A stretch of DNA of 64,000 bases, taken from Tubiluchus corallicola (Eukaryota > Priapulida > Priapulimorpha > Priapulimorphida > Tubiluchidae). The stretch is taken from the NCBI GenBank assembly GCA_030141605.1, contig JAQGDQ010000846.1, forward strand, positions 12,501 to 76,500. The letters run 5' to 3'. A program made the position numbers and the translations under genes. Below the pieces are notes generated by a model. The model did not search any database. It worked only from the letters and a program-made list of their open reading frames with translations, and was not told where the DNA came from. Of the stretch, positions 9,001-45,956 are shown in pieces. How positions within the stretch are numbered: the first letter of the stretch is position 1; the number at the start of each line of letters is the position of its first letter.

Positions 9001-11810
9001 CACCTTTTGTTTTACATCTTGAGTAAAAAAACTTGAGTAACAACGTTTTGAGTAAAAAAACATCACCTTTTGTTTTACATCTTGAGTAAAAAAACTTGAG
9101 TAACAACGTTTTGAGTAAAAAAACATCACCTTTTGTTTTACATCTTGAGTAAAAAAACTTGAGTAACAACGTTTTGAGTAAAAAAACATCACCTTTTGTT
9201 TTACATCTTGAGCAAAAAAACTTGAGTAACAACGTTTTGAGTAAAAAAACGTCGCCTTTTGTTTTATGTCCTGAGAAAAAAAACTTGAGTAACAACATTT
9301 TGAATAAAAAAATGTCGCTTTTTGTTTTATGTCTTGAGTCAGAAAACTTGAGTAACAACGTTTTGAGTAAAAAAACGTCGCCTTTTGTTTTATGTCCTGA
9401 GTAAAAAAAACTTGAGTATCAACATTTTGAATAAAAAATGTCGCCTTTTGTTTTATGTATTGAGTCAGAAAACTTGAGTAACAACGTTTTGAGTAAAAAA
9501 ACATCACCTTTTGTTTTACATCTTGAGTAAAAAAACTTGAGTAACAACGTTTTGAGTAAAAAAATATCACCTTTTGTTTTACATCTTGAGTAAAAAAACT
9601 TGAGTAACAACGTTTTGAGTAAAAAAACATCACCTTTTGTTTTACATCTTGAGTAAAAAAACTTGAGTAACAACGTTTTGAGTAAAAAAACATCACCTTT
9701 TGTTTTACATCTTGAGCAAAAAAACTTGAGTAACAACGTTTTGAGTAAAAAAACGTCGCCTTTTGTTTTACATCTTGAGTAAAAAAACTTGAGTAACAAC
9801 GTTTTGAGTAAAAAAACATCACCTTTTGTTTTACATCTTGAGTAAAAAAACTTGAGTAACAACGTTTTGAGTAAAAAAACATCACCTTTTGTTTTACATC
9901 TTGAGCAAAAAAACTTGAGTAACAACGTTTTGAGTAAAAAAACGTCGCCTTTTGTTTTATGTCCTGAGAAAAAAAACTTGAGTAACAACATTTTGAATAA
10001 AAAAATGTCGCCTTTTGTTTTATGTCTTGAGTCAGAAAACTTGAGTAACAACGTTTTGAGTAAAAAAACGTCGCCTTTTGTTTTATGTCCTGAGTAAAAA
10101 AACTTGAGTAACAACATTTTGAATAAAAAATGTCGCCTTTTGTTTTATGTATTGAGTCAGAAAACTTGAGTAACAACGTTTTGAGTAAAAAACATCACCT
10201 TTTGTTTTACATCTTGAGTAAAAAAACTCGAGTAACAACGTTTTGAGTAAAAAAACATCACCTTTTGTTTTACATCTTGAGTAAAAAAACTTGAGTAACA
10301 ACGTTTTGAGTAAAAAAACATCACCTTTTGTTTTACATCTTGAGTAAAAAAACGTGAGTAACAACGTTTTGAGTAAAAAAACATCACCTTTTGTTTTACA
10401 TCTTGAGCAAAAAAACTTGAGTAACAACGTTTTGAGTAAAAAAACATCACCTTTTGTTTTACATCTTGAGCAAAAAAACTTGAGTAACAACGTTTTGAGT
10501 AAAAAAACGTTGCCTTTTGTTTTATGTCCTGAGAAAAAAAACTTGAGTAACAACATTTTGAATAAAAAAATGTCGCCTTTTGTTTTATGTATTGAGTCAG
10601 AAAACTTGAGTAACAACGTTTTGAGTAAAAAAAACATCACCTTTTGTTTTACAACTGGCATAAAAAACTTGAGTAACTACGTTTTGAGTAAAAAATGTCA
10701 CCATTTGTTTTAAATTTTGAGTAAAAAAACTTGAGTGACAACATTTTGAGTAAAAAAAACGTAAAAAAATGCCACCCTTTCTTTTACATCTTGAGTAAAA
10801 AAACTTGAGTAACAATGTCTTGAGTGAAAAAACGTTACGTTTTCTTTCACATTTTTACTTCTTCTTGCTGTTCATTACACGAAGTTTTCTTTTCTCCGTT
10901 ACAGGTTTTCTGGGACTTATTGGCTTTCAATCCGGTGCAAATGTGTTTAATCTATTCATGGGTCTAATGCTTACGATGCTCATATTGTGGGCGTATGTAC
11001 GATACAGCGGTACCAATAGGGAGATGGGTCAGGTCATTGATTATATAGCTAGTTTCTTCTGGGAGAAGGTAACTACGTATATATTAAGCGTTTGTTTCTG
11101 TTTTGCAATTATTTCTTTGAATTTGCAAAGCACGGATGTTTTTAGGGAGAGTGAATCGTCCCGAACCGGACGATTGTGTAGACATTAGTTGAAAATAAAG
11201 TATTGAATGCATGTTTTTTGAATCAAAGCTTAGATTTAAATAATAATTACCTCGGATAGTTAAATTCTGTTATACTTTCAAAGCTGATAGTTGAAATTTT
11301 CTACCTTAGCTGATTTCACACAAGTGATACTGTACTTTGTGACAATGCCAACACTGCAGTTACTGAAAGATTTTTAATTTGTCTAATGTAAGCAAATGCA
11401 TTTCATATATAATTTTGCATGAAAATCCATTGTGTGAGGAGTAGAAACCTACAAAAATTATCAAATATGATGTAATCACTGCTTAGTGAGAGCAGTGTCT
11501 CATGAACCCATGCAGATTTTAACAAATGCTTACGGTCCAGAAGGAATGAAATTGAAGTGTTAAATGCATCTATCATTGTAGAAGAATCATTTACAGCAAG
11601 TTTACTGTCTCTATATTACTACATTCTAACACATTTACCCGCATTTTATTGAATCGTGGCATTTTGCAGAAGAATTACACATCTTGTTTTAAACTAACGC
11701 CTCGTTTTTTCAAGCTTATCGGTCCGATGTATCGACTACTTGCTGAGAAGAGCATCAGCATGGCACTGGAGAACCAAGCAAAGCACGATCCCGCGAAGAA
11801 ACGAACATAA
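37..11810 (+). CDS. ATL: Atlastin, 3' part of gene (last five coding exons)
   Basis: Atlastins are dynamin-like GTPases of the ER membrane that tether and fuse ER tubules. Five in-phase exons are visible: 37-93, 6718-6789, 8249-8516, 10905-11068 and 11715-11810 (stop TAA), all with AG/GT borders. They encode the end of the three-helix middle domain (AYMKIYQGDELPEPKSMLQ, then ATAEANNLAAVA), the KKMGG segment, the NIFAAARTPAVLFALM entry to the two-helix membrane hairpin (ISGFLGLIG turn), the WAYVRYSG exit and a C-terminal cytosolic tail with the position of the family's amphipathic helix, ending in AKKRT. The GTPase domain lies left of the window. The 6.6-kb first intron carries a separate gene; the 2.4-kb third intron is almost all a 63-bp minisatellite. 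Family assignment is by recalled similarity to animal atlastins; the animal paralogue number cannot be told. Confidence 0.96.
147..400 (-). mobile_element. Fragment of TTAA-ended MITE (family C)
   Basis: From GACTTATGACTTTTCTGCTA to the GTCTGGTGTACACTTG segment this repeats 1540-1770 almost base for base and is the reverse complement of about 6250-6480. The terminal TTAA part is missing. Same orientation as the copy at 1516. Confidence 0.75.
401..1515. other. Intron sequence, no gene seen; short dispersed repeat at 828-940
   Basis: No coding signal. Bases 828-940 (TTACACGAGGCGCTTATTGC core) recur at 36045-36165 in a PPP2R5 intron and so belong to an unnamed dispersed repeat. The rest is AT-rich and unrecognised. 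Confidence 0.6.
1516..2040 (-). mobile_element. TTAA-ended MITE half, left flank of nested gene (family C)
   Basis: Starts TTAACTCCTTCAGGACCGCA and is the reverse complement of the right half of the copy at 40345-40840 and of 6025-6516. TTAA plus a short terminal inverted repeat suggests a piggyBac-type non-autonomous element. The opposite end of the element is missing here; similarity stops after GCAGTTACTG. Confidence 0.75.
2079..2283 (+). mobile_element. TTAA-ended MITE, other-end fragment (family C)
   Basis: TTAACTCCTTCACGACTGTA up to TTTTTGATGAAAAAAATTT matches the first about 200 bases of the copy at 40345. It is truncated and lies next to the oppositely oriented half at 1516-2040. Confidence 0.75.
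2284..3372. other. Upstream region of the nested gene; no element recognised
   Basis: AT-rich, no other ORF or known repeat. It must contain the promoter of the nested gene if that gene is independently transcribed, but I see no confident TATA or initiator. Confidence 0.5.
3373..5928 (+). CDS. Ankyrin-repeat protein with C-terminal cGAS/Mab-21-like nucleotidyltransferase, intronless
   Basis: An 851-aa open frame without introns inside an atlastin intron, same strand. The start chosen is the first ATG (GATATGG, good context); the frame is open only about 60 bases further upstream, to a TAG at 3307. Residues about 40-340 hold seven or eight ankyrin repeats (TPLEAACYLAHTSLVEQLIE, PPLHAAAFEGH, TALHMAAMGGH, TPLTLACMKGR). 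Residues about 375-434 are five copies of a 12-aa acidic repeat (LSVTGDDETVSE). Residues about 440-850 match the cGAS/Mab-21 fold: G492-S493-S494, then E505 and D507 in DEFDFFV, and a third acid, D587, in SVDVTP; the helical C-terminal lobe follows. All three metal-binding acids of the active enzymes are present, so catalysis is plausible. I see no cGAS-type His-Cys zinc thumb. By analogy with cGAS-like receptors it may make a nucleotide second messenger on sensing a ligand, but ligand and product are unknown. Confidence 0.9.
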   Translation: MEKIKVLIDSVSDPEQKSLLVTLLTQLAPSVGEDRTRGLNDLLHVAAHFNMPELVDELLNRGAEIESLSRITRKPDSDYVRLTPLEAACYLAHTSLVEQLIERGAEINCLSRSSRHSPLLLAAKKGHTEISEMLLVHGAEVDGFPEKHKARPIQQASLLGHVEVVKLLIKYGARIDEHPYISVDGYPPLHAAAFEGHIEIIVYLLLKGANVFYLDNTTGDTALHMAAMGGHVHCAALLIFAGSDIQAENDKGWTPLTLACMKGRLDVLQLIYKNMLERYSGEVVRQIVNKLYNGESLIHLACKNAHVSPQSVDVVKYLIDAGVQTEMLNESHETVYDICIRRAYEKALNRNYKQIAGLFLSYRYFQMLQEVSSKLSVTGDDETVSELSVTGDDETVSELSVTGDDETVSELSVTGDDETVSEFSVTGDDETVSKNIYDGLTLQELVFMPGLGKISNEQEFDYIRTIIRKLLDAVSRILYENHHIRFVPILVGSSACGVKIGQPDEFDFFVVIQYEKLHGDFTADLRKLKETFPQSLCRAVAAALREEKFKEKMVPNSFPHVVEWNKVCTCFKLCVLLPSKKIAVSVDVTPCAEEEGVPKNANDKWPEVNSYHYVVKPDESKTKVEPTFAVAECEFIKNLDNNRKMVLILIKVLVKPVLYSCNKEIHLYPSQSASTFHSSLVTFDANLPELYRAIKYQPDKVIDAYMLKVAFLHEVVTTKDDWGTENLKAHAVSIFQYIEHCCREGAMFHPLLNDVNILEDLKHKEMSGIPLLTLAEDAARAIEKKLDNDAIRSKKGLMEPDFDKYRAMLKTHAANQGEGILEEAEIRSVDLYLRKVWDWIEESDKKQQSAS
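4495..4674 (+). repeat. Coding 36-bp minisatellite, five copies
   Basis: Five nearly identical 36-bp units inside the ankyrin/nucleotidyltransferase gene encode five 12-residue acidic repeats linking the ankyrin part to the catalytic part. The few differences between units are single bases, so the array is young or homogenised. The unit is a multiple of three, so copy number can change without breaking the frame. Confidence 0.97.
6025..6516 (+). mobile_element. TTAA-ended MITE half, right flank of nested gene (family C)
   Basis: CAATGTACAGTATCACTTG to GAAGGAGTTAA matches the right half of the copy at 40345 and is the inverted counterpart of 1516-2040. Ends at TTAA 6513-6516. Like the left copy it lacks the other half of the element. 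Confidence 0.75.
7006..7485 (+). mobile_element. hAT-like MITE, full length (family B)
   Basis: Begins AGGGATGAGAATTTTC and ends ATTCTCATCCCT, an inverted repeat. Flanks are TATAATGT (6998-7005) and GATAATGT (7486-7493): an 8-bp duplication with one mismatch, as hAT transposases make. No coding capacity. Other copies lie at 18781, 21746, 29431 and 34609. Confidence 0.9.
7486..8248. other. Atlastin intron, no gene seen
   Basis: AT-rich. A segment of about 50 bases (ending GCCAAATAGGTAATGATTAA) occurs twice, near 8060-8108 and 8140-8189. Nothing else recognised. Confidence 0.6.
8645..10835. repeat. 63-bp minisatellite, about 35 units, filling an atlastin intron
   Basis: Unit core ACTTGAGTAACAACGTTTTG followed by AGTAAAAAAACATCACC and TTTTGTTTTACATCTTGAG. 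Several unit types alternate (CATCACC, GTCGCC and AACATTTTGAATAAA variants). Blocks with the rarer types recur near 8855, 9420, 10113 and 10551, a higher-order pattern of about 7 to 11 units. The long open frames on the minus strand are a by-product of a 63-bp (21-codon) period. The array ends about 70 bases before the next atlastin exon. Confidence 0.97.
11283..11555 (-). mobile_element. Fragment of TTAA-ended MITE (family C)
   Basis: The run from GATAGTTGAAATTTTCTACC to AATGCTTACGGTCCAGAAGG is the reverse complement of the left part of the copy at 40345. It lies in the last atlastin intron. Ends are worn, with no clear TTAA on the right. Confidence 0.75.
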
Positions 11811-11905
11811 TGATGCATTCCTTCTCCGCCAAGCAACAACACGCACTACCACAAAAGCTCACCGGGTGGCAGCACCTAATGTAAATAAAGTCTGCTTGAC
11901 TGGAA
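11811..11905 (+). terminator. Atlastin 3' UTR with poly(A) signal
   Basis: An AATAAA hexamer lies about 75 bases after the TAA stop (GTAAATAAAGTCTGC). It is the nearest signal and implies a short 3' UTR. Confidence 0.65.
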
Positions 11906-13676
11906 GTCTGGCAGTGTAGCGAAGAATCAAATTCAAATTGTATTATTTATTTCCGACTCGTGCCATCTGCCTATGATAGTCGTAGAATTATTATAATTTA
12001 TCTCTCCCCCCCTGCTATCTGCCTCCCCCCCCCCGTTGTATATAATGCTGTTTCCCGTCTTCCTTTAGCTGTATTTAATGCGTTGTGTACTTTGTTTAGC
12101 TGTGTTATTCGCATCTGTCATAAACTATCAAGATTTTTGTTAGGAAACTATGTCTAAATAGTGTGTACAAGTTAACTAACATTCTGATACTGATAATACT
12201 GATAATACTCGCATGTAATAAGACTTTAACTTTCCTCAATATTTTGTAAATTATTCCTGTAACTCGACACTTGTGTAAATATGATGGTTCACGTTTTTTA
12301 GAGTTTCAAAGTAAAGAAGGGTGTATTCTAATCATAATCTATAGTCCAGTTTCGAACTTTTTGTAATCTTTGGAATCCTCTAATACAGGTAATCGTTGAC
12401 TTACGACCTAAGCAACTTACGACTGTTCGACTTTACGACCCGAGCACATAATAATTAATTAATTAATAATACAAAACCAACTAATTTCCTTTCTGTTTTT
12501 TTGAGCAAATTAACTGTACATGCGACTGGAAACAGTGCAATTACAAGTTTCATTGCTCTGTCTGATCAACTTGCTGGTCATTGAGAAATTTCACTTTTTA
12601 CCCCTTATTCGTTAATTTTGTTACAATGACTATTTGCAGGTAAAAACAACCAACGGATCTGTTAAGAGGGGTTCTTAAGCTTTGTAATGATCACATTTAT
12701 GTGTCAAGATCATTTCTGGGTTTTGTGCATTTTCTCTAAATTTATTAAGTGTTTTATCGTTTTTTATTCAGTAATGAAGCTTTTTTCATGGGGTACCGAC
12801 AGATTTTTCTCAAATAGCTAAATTGTTTTCCTACTTAAACAAAAGCAGTCAGCATCTTCAAATAGCCAATGAAATATCCAACTGGAACATGTTATTTATG
12901 CACATGCAGGGTGTAAACTTTTTGTGCACTAATGAAATTTGTGTAAAAAAAATGTGTAAAATTTCACACAGCAGCAAGTCATAGCTTAACCGGAACAAAA
13001 GGTTGCCATGGTGATTGTGACACGCATCTGCTATGTTCATTGTCCTGCTGTAGCTTCTAACATCACGCTGCCGGAATGAGCATTGCTAAAGTTGCTGCTG
13101 TTATGGTGACTGAGTAACTTTTTGCCTGCCGTCTAGGGGCGAGTTAAAAAACAAAGCAAGTGTGTTATTGCAGTACTTGCAGTTGTATGTGAATCGCTGT
13201 CTGTTTTGATAAATTAAACATAGGTGCCGCCATACTTAATGTGCGGATACAACATGTTGCGTGAAGGGGCACCCCTCTTAAATACACTGGGTTAGACTTG
13301 CATCCGGTTCATTTTAAAACCAATCTGCTGGCCCTGATTGTGATCGTAAGTCGACAACTACCCGTATATTATTCCTTAATTGCTTTAATTTTTTGGGCTT
13401 CGTCAAAAAGGCCATGGTCATCAACTATTGTTTCGAAGATCATTAATTCATTACGTTTTTCAGTAATATTAATTTCTTGTTGTCTAATGCATTAGTGGAG
13501 AGAGCTTGCAATCGCTATGGTCTTACTGTTTAATGCTTTGCTTAATTTATTAACTGATAATTGATTTTCGTTTTGCTCATTGTAAGAATTGTTATATTAA
13601 TACTTGTACATAATTGAGTTTAATCATGTTGCTATTTTGAAATGTTTTGTTCTGCAGTCCAACGATAGTCATTATC
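11906..13676. other. Intergenic, no gene seen
   Basis: C-rich runs near 12006-12036. Bases about 12389-12445 (TCGTTGACTTACGACC, then CGACTTTACGACCCGAG) look like a Tigger/pogo-type transposon end, a weak call. No supported ORF. Confidence 0.5.
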
Positions 13677-14066
13677 ATAAGCCTTTTAACAGTTTCGTTG
13701 TACACGCGCAGTTGCTGTAGGTCAAAGGTTAAGCATACCACAACAACGAGTCTTAACTACAACCTTCATGTGATACGTGGACAGAGCAAAGCCATCTGCT
13801 GCATCAGTTCAGTAACTTCAGTTGTTTGCGTTGATTTTACTTAATTACGCATTAGTCTGTGAGTAGAGTGATTTACTAGCAGGATCTTGTTTGGGAACAA
13901 GAAAAAATGAACTAGGTACGGTTCTAGCTAGCTGTTAAACCTGTTACTAATACAACAGCATGGGCTGCGAGGCGTTGTCAAATATACACAAATGAGCTGT
14001 CTCGCACACTTAACCTTTGACCTTTTCATGATCATCATCAGTCACTGGAACTGTGAAAAGGTTTAT
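13677..14066 (+). mobile_element. MITE with ATAAGCCTTTTCACAG ends (family D)
   Basis: Begins ATAAGCCTTTTAACAGTT and ends CTGTGAAAAGGTTTAT, an inverted repeat. Internal sequence (GTAGGTCAAAGGTTAAG, ACTTAACCTTTGACC) is shared with 31683-32072 and, inverted, 44666-45047. No coding capacity. Confidence 0.85.
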
Positions 14067-15057
14067 TGGAAAACAATGAAAGATAATAATAGAAACATTT
14101 GATAGAAATTTAGAGACTGTTATCTTGACAGGTGATGTCAGTTTAGAAAATTTCAGTTTCCATGTCATATTAAATCCCTCTCATTTGTTTATGTTTACTT
14201 TTCCTGACTATTTTTGTAAACAGATTTTAATTTTTTTTACTCTTTGGTTTCTCTCCTCTTTAAGGCAGTACATAATCTCGATGAAAATACGTCGACGCAA
14301 AAAAAAATGGCAAAAAGTTAATCCGTTGATCTGTATTCGAAGCTGCGACCTTAGAACTGCAAAATTTGTTATAACTACAAGATTTCCTTCATGGGTAAAA
14401 CAAAAGAGCAATGCTTAACTAGCACAATACTTTTTTGGGTTATTATTTCTTTCACTGTGTTAAGTTTTAGCCTCTTAATTTTCAAATGATGTAACATCTG
14501 CATAATTTCCCATAATGATGATTAAATGATTGATTATTTGCATATTGTGGGGTTAACGGGTTGATTATAAGTGCATCTACTAATTCATAATGTTTTAACT
14601 GCATAATTCTATTCTGTGAACGCAAGTTTTCTTTAGAAATACTCATTTTACCCTTGCAGTACTAAAAGTAGAAATTCTTATTCCGCCAGTTTTAGGCATA
14701 ATAAATTTGTTTGTGGTTTTAGCGTAAGTTTTTTCACCAATCGCAGTGATGCCGTGTGATGTATTCGATCGTCAAGTGTTGCCAGCACGTGTGCAATCCG
14801 ACTCTATCAATGTAATGACTGCCGAGTGGAAAGTTTTGTTCTTGTAATTATTTTAATATTTTAATAATATAAATTTATCAATAAAAACTTGTATAATATG
14901 ACTTGAAGTTGTTGTCTTAAGTATAGTGTGAATGCATGTAGGACAAAGTAAAGTCCTGGAAATAAAGGCCCATTCATACTGCTTCTCCGGAGGGAACAAA
15001 TTTTATAGGTCATCTTATTGTTACTATAAATCTATTCAGAAACATAGTATAGAAATA
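14067..15057. other. Intergenic, no gene seen
   Basis: The 97-codon frame at 14125 has no recognisable domain and AT-driven composition. Nothing else supported. Confidence 0.5.
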
Positions 15058-15345
15058 ATAATAGAGTCGTAGACATAGACATAGACATAGAACATTTATT
15101 TTCTCCAATTTGTTTAACATCAAAAGTTTAACATCATGGAGCAGGGCAGGGAAGGACCATAGGGTCATCTAGTCTCCTGCCCTTTCTTATAAATAAATTA
15201 CTCATATTAAAAATTAATGGTGATGCTGCAGATGACAAATACAAATAAAAACCATATAAATGGTACAAATTATCCAAAAAGAACTGAAAACAAACAAAAT
15301 AAAGTTGGATACCAAAATCTAAACAAGGCAATACAATTATTCAGT
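15058..15345 (-). mobile_element. Retroposon 3' end, hairpin plus short-repeat tail
   Basis: Read on the minus strand: GGGCAGG and GATGACCC, TAT, GGTCCTTCCCTGCCC form a stem-loop, followed by AAATAAATGTTC and a tail of TATGTC repeats. A similar hairpin precedes tails at 20793 and 31631. This is the layout of LINE/SINE 3' ends. The 5' limit is a guess. Confidence 0.55.
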
Positions 15346-16416
15346 AATTAGGATTATCATACGTAATAGTTTCAAATGGGGTCTTATTAACAGGTGAATT
15401 TGACCAAGGTTAGTGAGTAAAGTTAAAAAAAAAACAGATACAGAAATATACGTGCTTGCAAAGTCCAAAATTCTACGTAGCTCTTAAATTTGCAGGGCAA
15501 TTTTGTCGATGATTATACAAACAAATCTCATCGTTGATAAACAATAGCGGAAAATGTGTGCTAGGCACAACACATCTTAGACGGGTCACCATAGCCAGTA
15601 AGACATTTGAAGATTTGAATGATTGTGAACTGAGTTGTGCAATGCTGTCCCATGCAGTTAGTAAATGGTTGGATGACCATGTCGAAAATTTTCATTTTAT
15701 CTGTTTACTGCCCATGCCTATTTGTCATTAGAGTTTAGTGCCTCATCGTAAAAGGTTATTGTTCGTGAAATAGGTTCCGATACTACCACAACCATCATGT
15801 AAAATGAGGTCTACCACACAGGCAGCACGACATAATTGTCACAATATTTTTGCAACTATTGGGGATAGTCAACATTGCATTTTTTGTCAATGTTTTTTTT
15901 CATATTGTGAAAATGTTGTACCAATATTGTCACAGTATTTTTTGACAATATTTTTTCCATATTGTGACAAGCTTTTAACTGATTATTGAACCTGTGGTTG
16001 TAAAATGTAAGCAGTTGAACATTTGCTGGTAATCAGTAATGCTGGTAATTTTCTGGTTCTTCTCCATAAGTTCTTATTTTATTTTCATTTATTTCAAGCT
16101 CCATAACACTGAACTGTCAGGTAACTCAGATTTTAGACTGCAAAACTACTAGGTTAAACCGAACATCGTGTCATGTCAGGGACTTTATCCATTATTTGTG
16201 AGATTACAGATAGATAGTGATTTATCGATGATGTTGAAAGCGATGAAAAGTGGGTCAGTCGGCTTAGAAATATTTAATTCAAAGTTGGTGCTTTCTGAGG
16301 ATAGATGGGGCAACGAGCGGTCACTGGTATGCCTTTTTACGTTGGATGATAACATGGCGTTAAGAAGAAATTGGTGTTTTGTACAGTAGGCTTTTACTGT
16401 TTGAACGAGCCAAGAA

Positions 16417-43098
<26,682 letters not shown>

Positions 43099-43420
43099 TA
43101 TGCCCACTGGTCACCTCTAATACATTCCATTTATCGTTTGTATCACGACGTCGTTGAAATGTGAATTTTATTTTAGCCGTACGATGATTGCACGACGTTG
43201 CCGTTACGTTGAACCGATCATGAAAGCGTGCGCGATATTGATTTTATTTTACAGTGTAACTTAAATCTTGGGTAAACGGGAACGTGTGGCGATGTAATGT
43301 TACAATGTTCGGTAGCGCGTAAACTATATGATAGTCGCCTCTATTTACAATGAATTTGGACAACAAAAAACGGCATCAAAAAAGTGCAGATTTTGGTCTG
43401 TTTCCAAGCAGCTGGAGTGT
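43099..43420 (+). other. PPP2R5 3' UTR region
   Basis: Follows the TAA stop. No AATAAA was seen before the satellite at 43421, so the UTR may extend through it or use a variant signal. Confidence 0.5.
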
Positions 43421-44052
43421 AGCGGCCTGTCTAGTATGGCTTCTTGTTGCATAGCGGCCTGTCTAGCATGGCTTCTTGTTGCATAGCAGCCTGTCTAGTA
43501 TGGCTTCTTGTTGCATAGCGGCCTGTCTAGTATGGCTTCTTGTTGCATAGCGGCCTGTCTAGCATGGCTTCTTGTTGCATAGCGGTCTGTCTAGTATGGC
43601 TTCTTGTTGCATAGCAGCCTGTCTAGTATGGCTTCTTGTTGTATAGCGGCCTGTCTAGTATGGCTTCTTGTTGCATAGCGGCCTGTCTAGTATGGCTTCT
43701 TGTTGCATAGCGGCCTGTCTAGCATGGCTTCTTGTTGCATAGCAGCCTGTCTAGTATGGCATCTTGTTGCATAGCGGCCTGTCTAGTATGGCTTCTTGTT
43801 GCATAGCAGCCTGTCTAGTATGGCTTCTTGTTGCATAGCGGCCTGTCTAGTATGGCTTCTTGTTGTATAGCGGCCTGTCTAGCATGGCTTCTTGTTGCAT
43901 AGCGGCCTGTCTAGTATGGCTTCTTGTTGCATAGCGGTCTGTCTAGTATGGCTTCTTGTTGCATAGCGGCCTGTCTAGTATGGCTTCTTGTTGTATAGCG
44001 GCCTGTCTAGCATGGCTTCTTGTTGCATAGCGGCCTGTCTAGTATGGTTTCT
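43421..44052 (+). repeat. 32-bp minisatellite, about 20 units
   Basis: Unit AGCGGCCTGTCTAGTATGGC then TTCTTGTTGCAT. Few variants (TAGCATGG, AGCAGCC). It begins about 320 bases after the PPP2R5 stop and could be transcribed in the 3' UTR. Confidence 0.97.
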
Positions 44053-44665
44053 TATTCCAGTTTGCAGTCTGTAAATCAGATGTCAATTTTGCTTTGTAGT
44101 CAATATAGTTTTATTGGAAAGAAGTTTACTGTTCCCAACACAATTTAAATACCAATATCTATCATCGCTGCTCATTTCGGATATTTTGTACACGTTTCCG
44201 CTTCTGATTCGAACATTTATTCCTCTGTTTCCAAATTCTGGCTTCCTAGTTGAGCAACTTGTGTAGAAAAAACGATGAAAATGAAATAGAATCTGTGAAA
44301 TTCTTATCATTTGCACTTTAAAACTAAGGAAACTTCAGTTGTTATTTCGACAAGCAGCATGGGGTATCTTCAAACAGCTTGCTGAAGTACGCAGTGTGCG
44401 TATAAAAAGGTATGGACGGAGTTTTTACAATTTCCCGCATACCCTACCCCTAACTCCAACGTTAATGCTAACCCTAATCTACTTCAGGAATTAATTTCTT
44501 ATGTGTAGGGAGTTGTAAACTTTAGCCAAATATACCTGTGAAAATGCAGTGCACACCTGTAATCTGAGATTTTAACAAGGCTACAGTTAAACTGCCGTGA
44601 AGATAAGCGCAATGTTTTAAACAGGGTTTCATAATTGTACTGTGCAAATAATATTTACCAAACTA
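44053..44665. other. Intergenic, nothing recognised
   Basis: A CCTACCCCTAACTCCAACGT then TAACCCTAATC stretch near 44450 is not a telomere array. No gene. Confidence 0.5.
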
Positions 44666-45047
44666 ATAAGCATTTTCACAGTTCCAGCGATTTATGATGA
44701 TCGTGAAAAGGTCAAAGGTTAAGTCTACCAGGCAATACATTTGTGTACACTTGACAACGCCTCGCAGTCCATGCTATTGTAATAGTAACAGTTTTAATAG
44801 CTAACTAGAACCTTACCTAATTCATTTTTTCTTGTTCCCAAGCAAGATCCTGCTAGTAAATCACTGTATGCATAGTGTAATGCATAATTAAGTTAAGTCC
44901 ACGCAAAAAAACTGAACTTACTGAACTGATGCGGTAGACCGCTTTGCCTTATACACGTCACGTGACGGTTGTAGTTGTTGTGTTACACTTAACCTTTGAC
45001 CTGAGGACAACTGCGCGTCCACACAACGAAACTGTGAAAAGGCTTAT
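44666..45047 (-). mobile_element. MITE with ATAAGC-TTTTCACAGTT ends (family D), inverted copy
   Basis: ATAAGCATTTTCACAGTTCC to AACTGTGAAAAGGCTTAT. The inside is the reverse complement of 31683-32072. Confidence 0.87.
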
Positions 45048-45377
45048 TTTAATAGTATGCATTCGAGTATATTCAAACTTATTGTTTTATGTAGTCATAA
45101 ATACTCTTCACTTTTACTCTACAGAAGACACACATTGAGCTAATGAAAATGAGCTATGCACTTTAACAATGTGCATAAATAACATATTAGAAGTTTTGTG
45201 TCGCACTGCACAAAAAATGGCTATTGTCGCAAAGGCTTTGTACCGTTTCAGGTATCGTAGAGTTACTGCTTTTTTAAGTTTTTCTAATTGGAATCGGAGC
45301 ATTTTATAGGTAACGTTCATTTAAATTAAACTAATATATAATTATCATTTAGTTAAATATAGCATGTATTTACTATA

Positions 45378-45956
45378 GGTTTTACATGTCAAATGTAGAC
45401 CTGCATTAACTCAAATGTATATTTAGGTAACTCAAATGTGGACTTAAGTGGTTCAAATGTGTTAACAATGGTTTTCAAGAAATCTTAAGCGTTTATAGTA
45501 AATCAAATGTAGACACATGTCAAGTCAAATGTGACATTGGTATCTCAAATGTGGATAGGTGGTAAAGTTTAAGCATGTTAAATTTAATCTTATTTAATTT
45601 CAATTTAATAATTGCTCCTAAGTTAAAATAACAACGTTATAGGTTCACTAATATTCTGCAAACTATACATACCATTGGAACTGTTAAAGAAAACAATACA
45701 TTCTTAAAATAAACAATGTTTCTTGAGAGAAACTAATTCATTAATGCAGTGCTAATGGATTACTTAAAAAACTAATTAGTGATTCACTGTTCATTGGGAA
45801 CCAATTCCACTACATTCTTAACGTTAATTGCATCTACATTTGACTTACCTAAGTCACATTTGAGTTACCAAAACACATTCGAAATTCCTATGTCTACATT
45901 TGACTTACCTAAGTCACATTTGAACTTCCCAATGTCTACATTTGACGTGTAAAACC
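45378..45956. mobile_element. Foldback-like element with arrayed subterminal motifs
   Basis: Ends GGTTTTACATGTCAAATGTA and, inverted, the same with GGTTTTACACGTCAAATGTA. The left arm carries at least six TCAAATGT motifs in one orientation, the right arm at least five ACATTTGA motifs in the other, at roughly 20-30 base spacing; the centre is AT-rich and unrelated. TA-rich flanks (ACTATA / TATACT). No ORF. Confidence 0.8.

Noticed and set aside
8950-10661. Minus-strand frames up to 408 codons with YSKRCYSSFFTQDVKQK-type repeats
   Set aside because: They follow from a 63-bp repeat period (21 codons) with no stop in the unit; several frames are open at once, and the sequence is an intron array without a domain.
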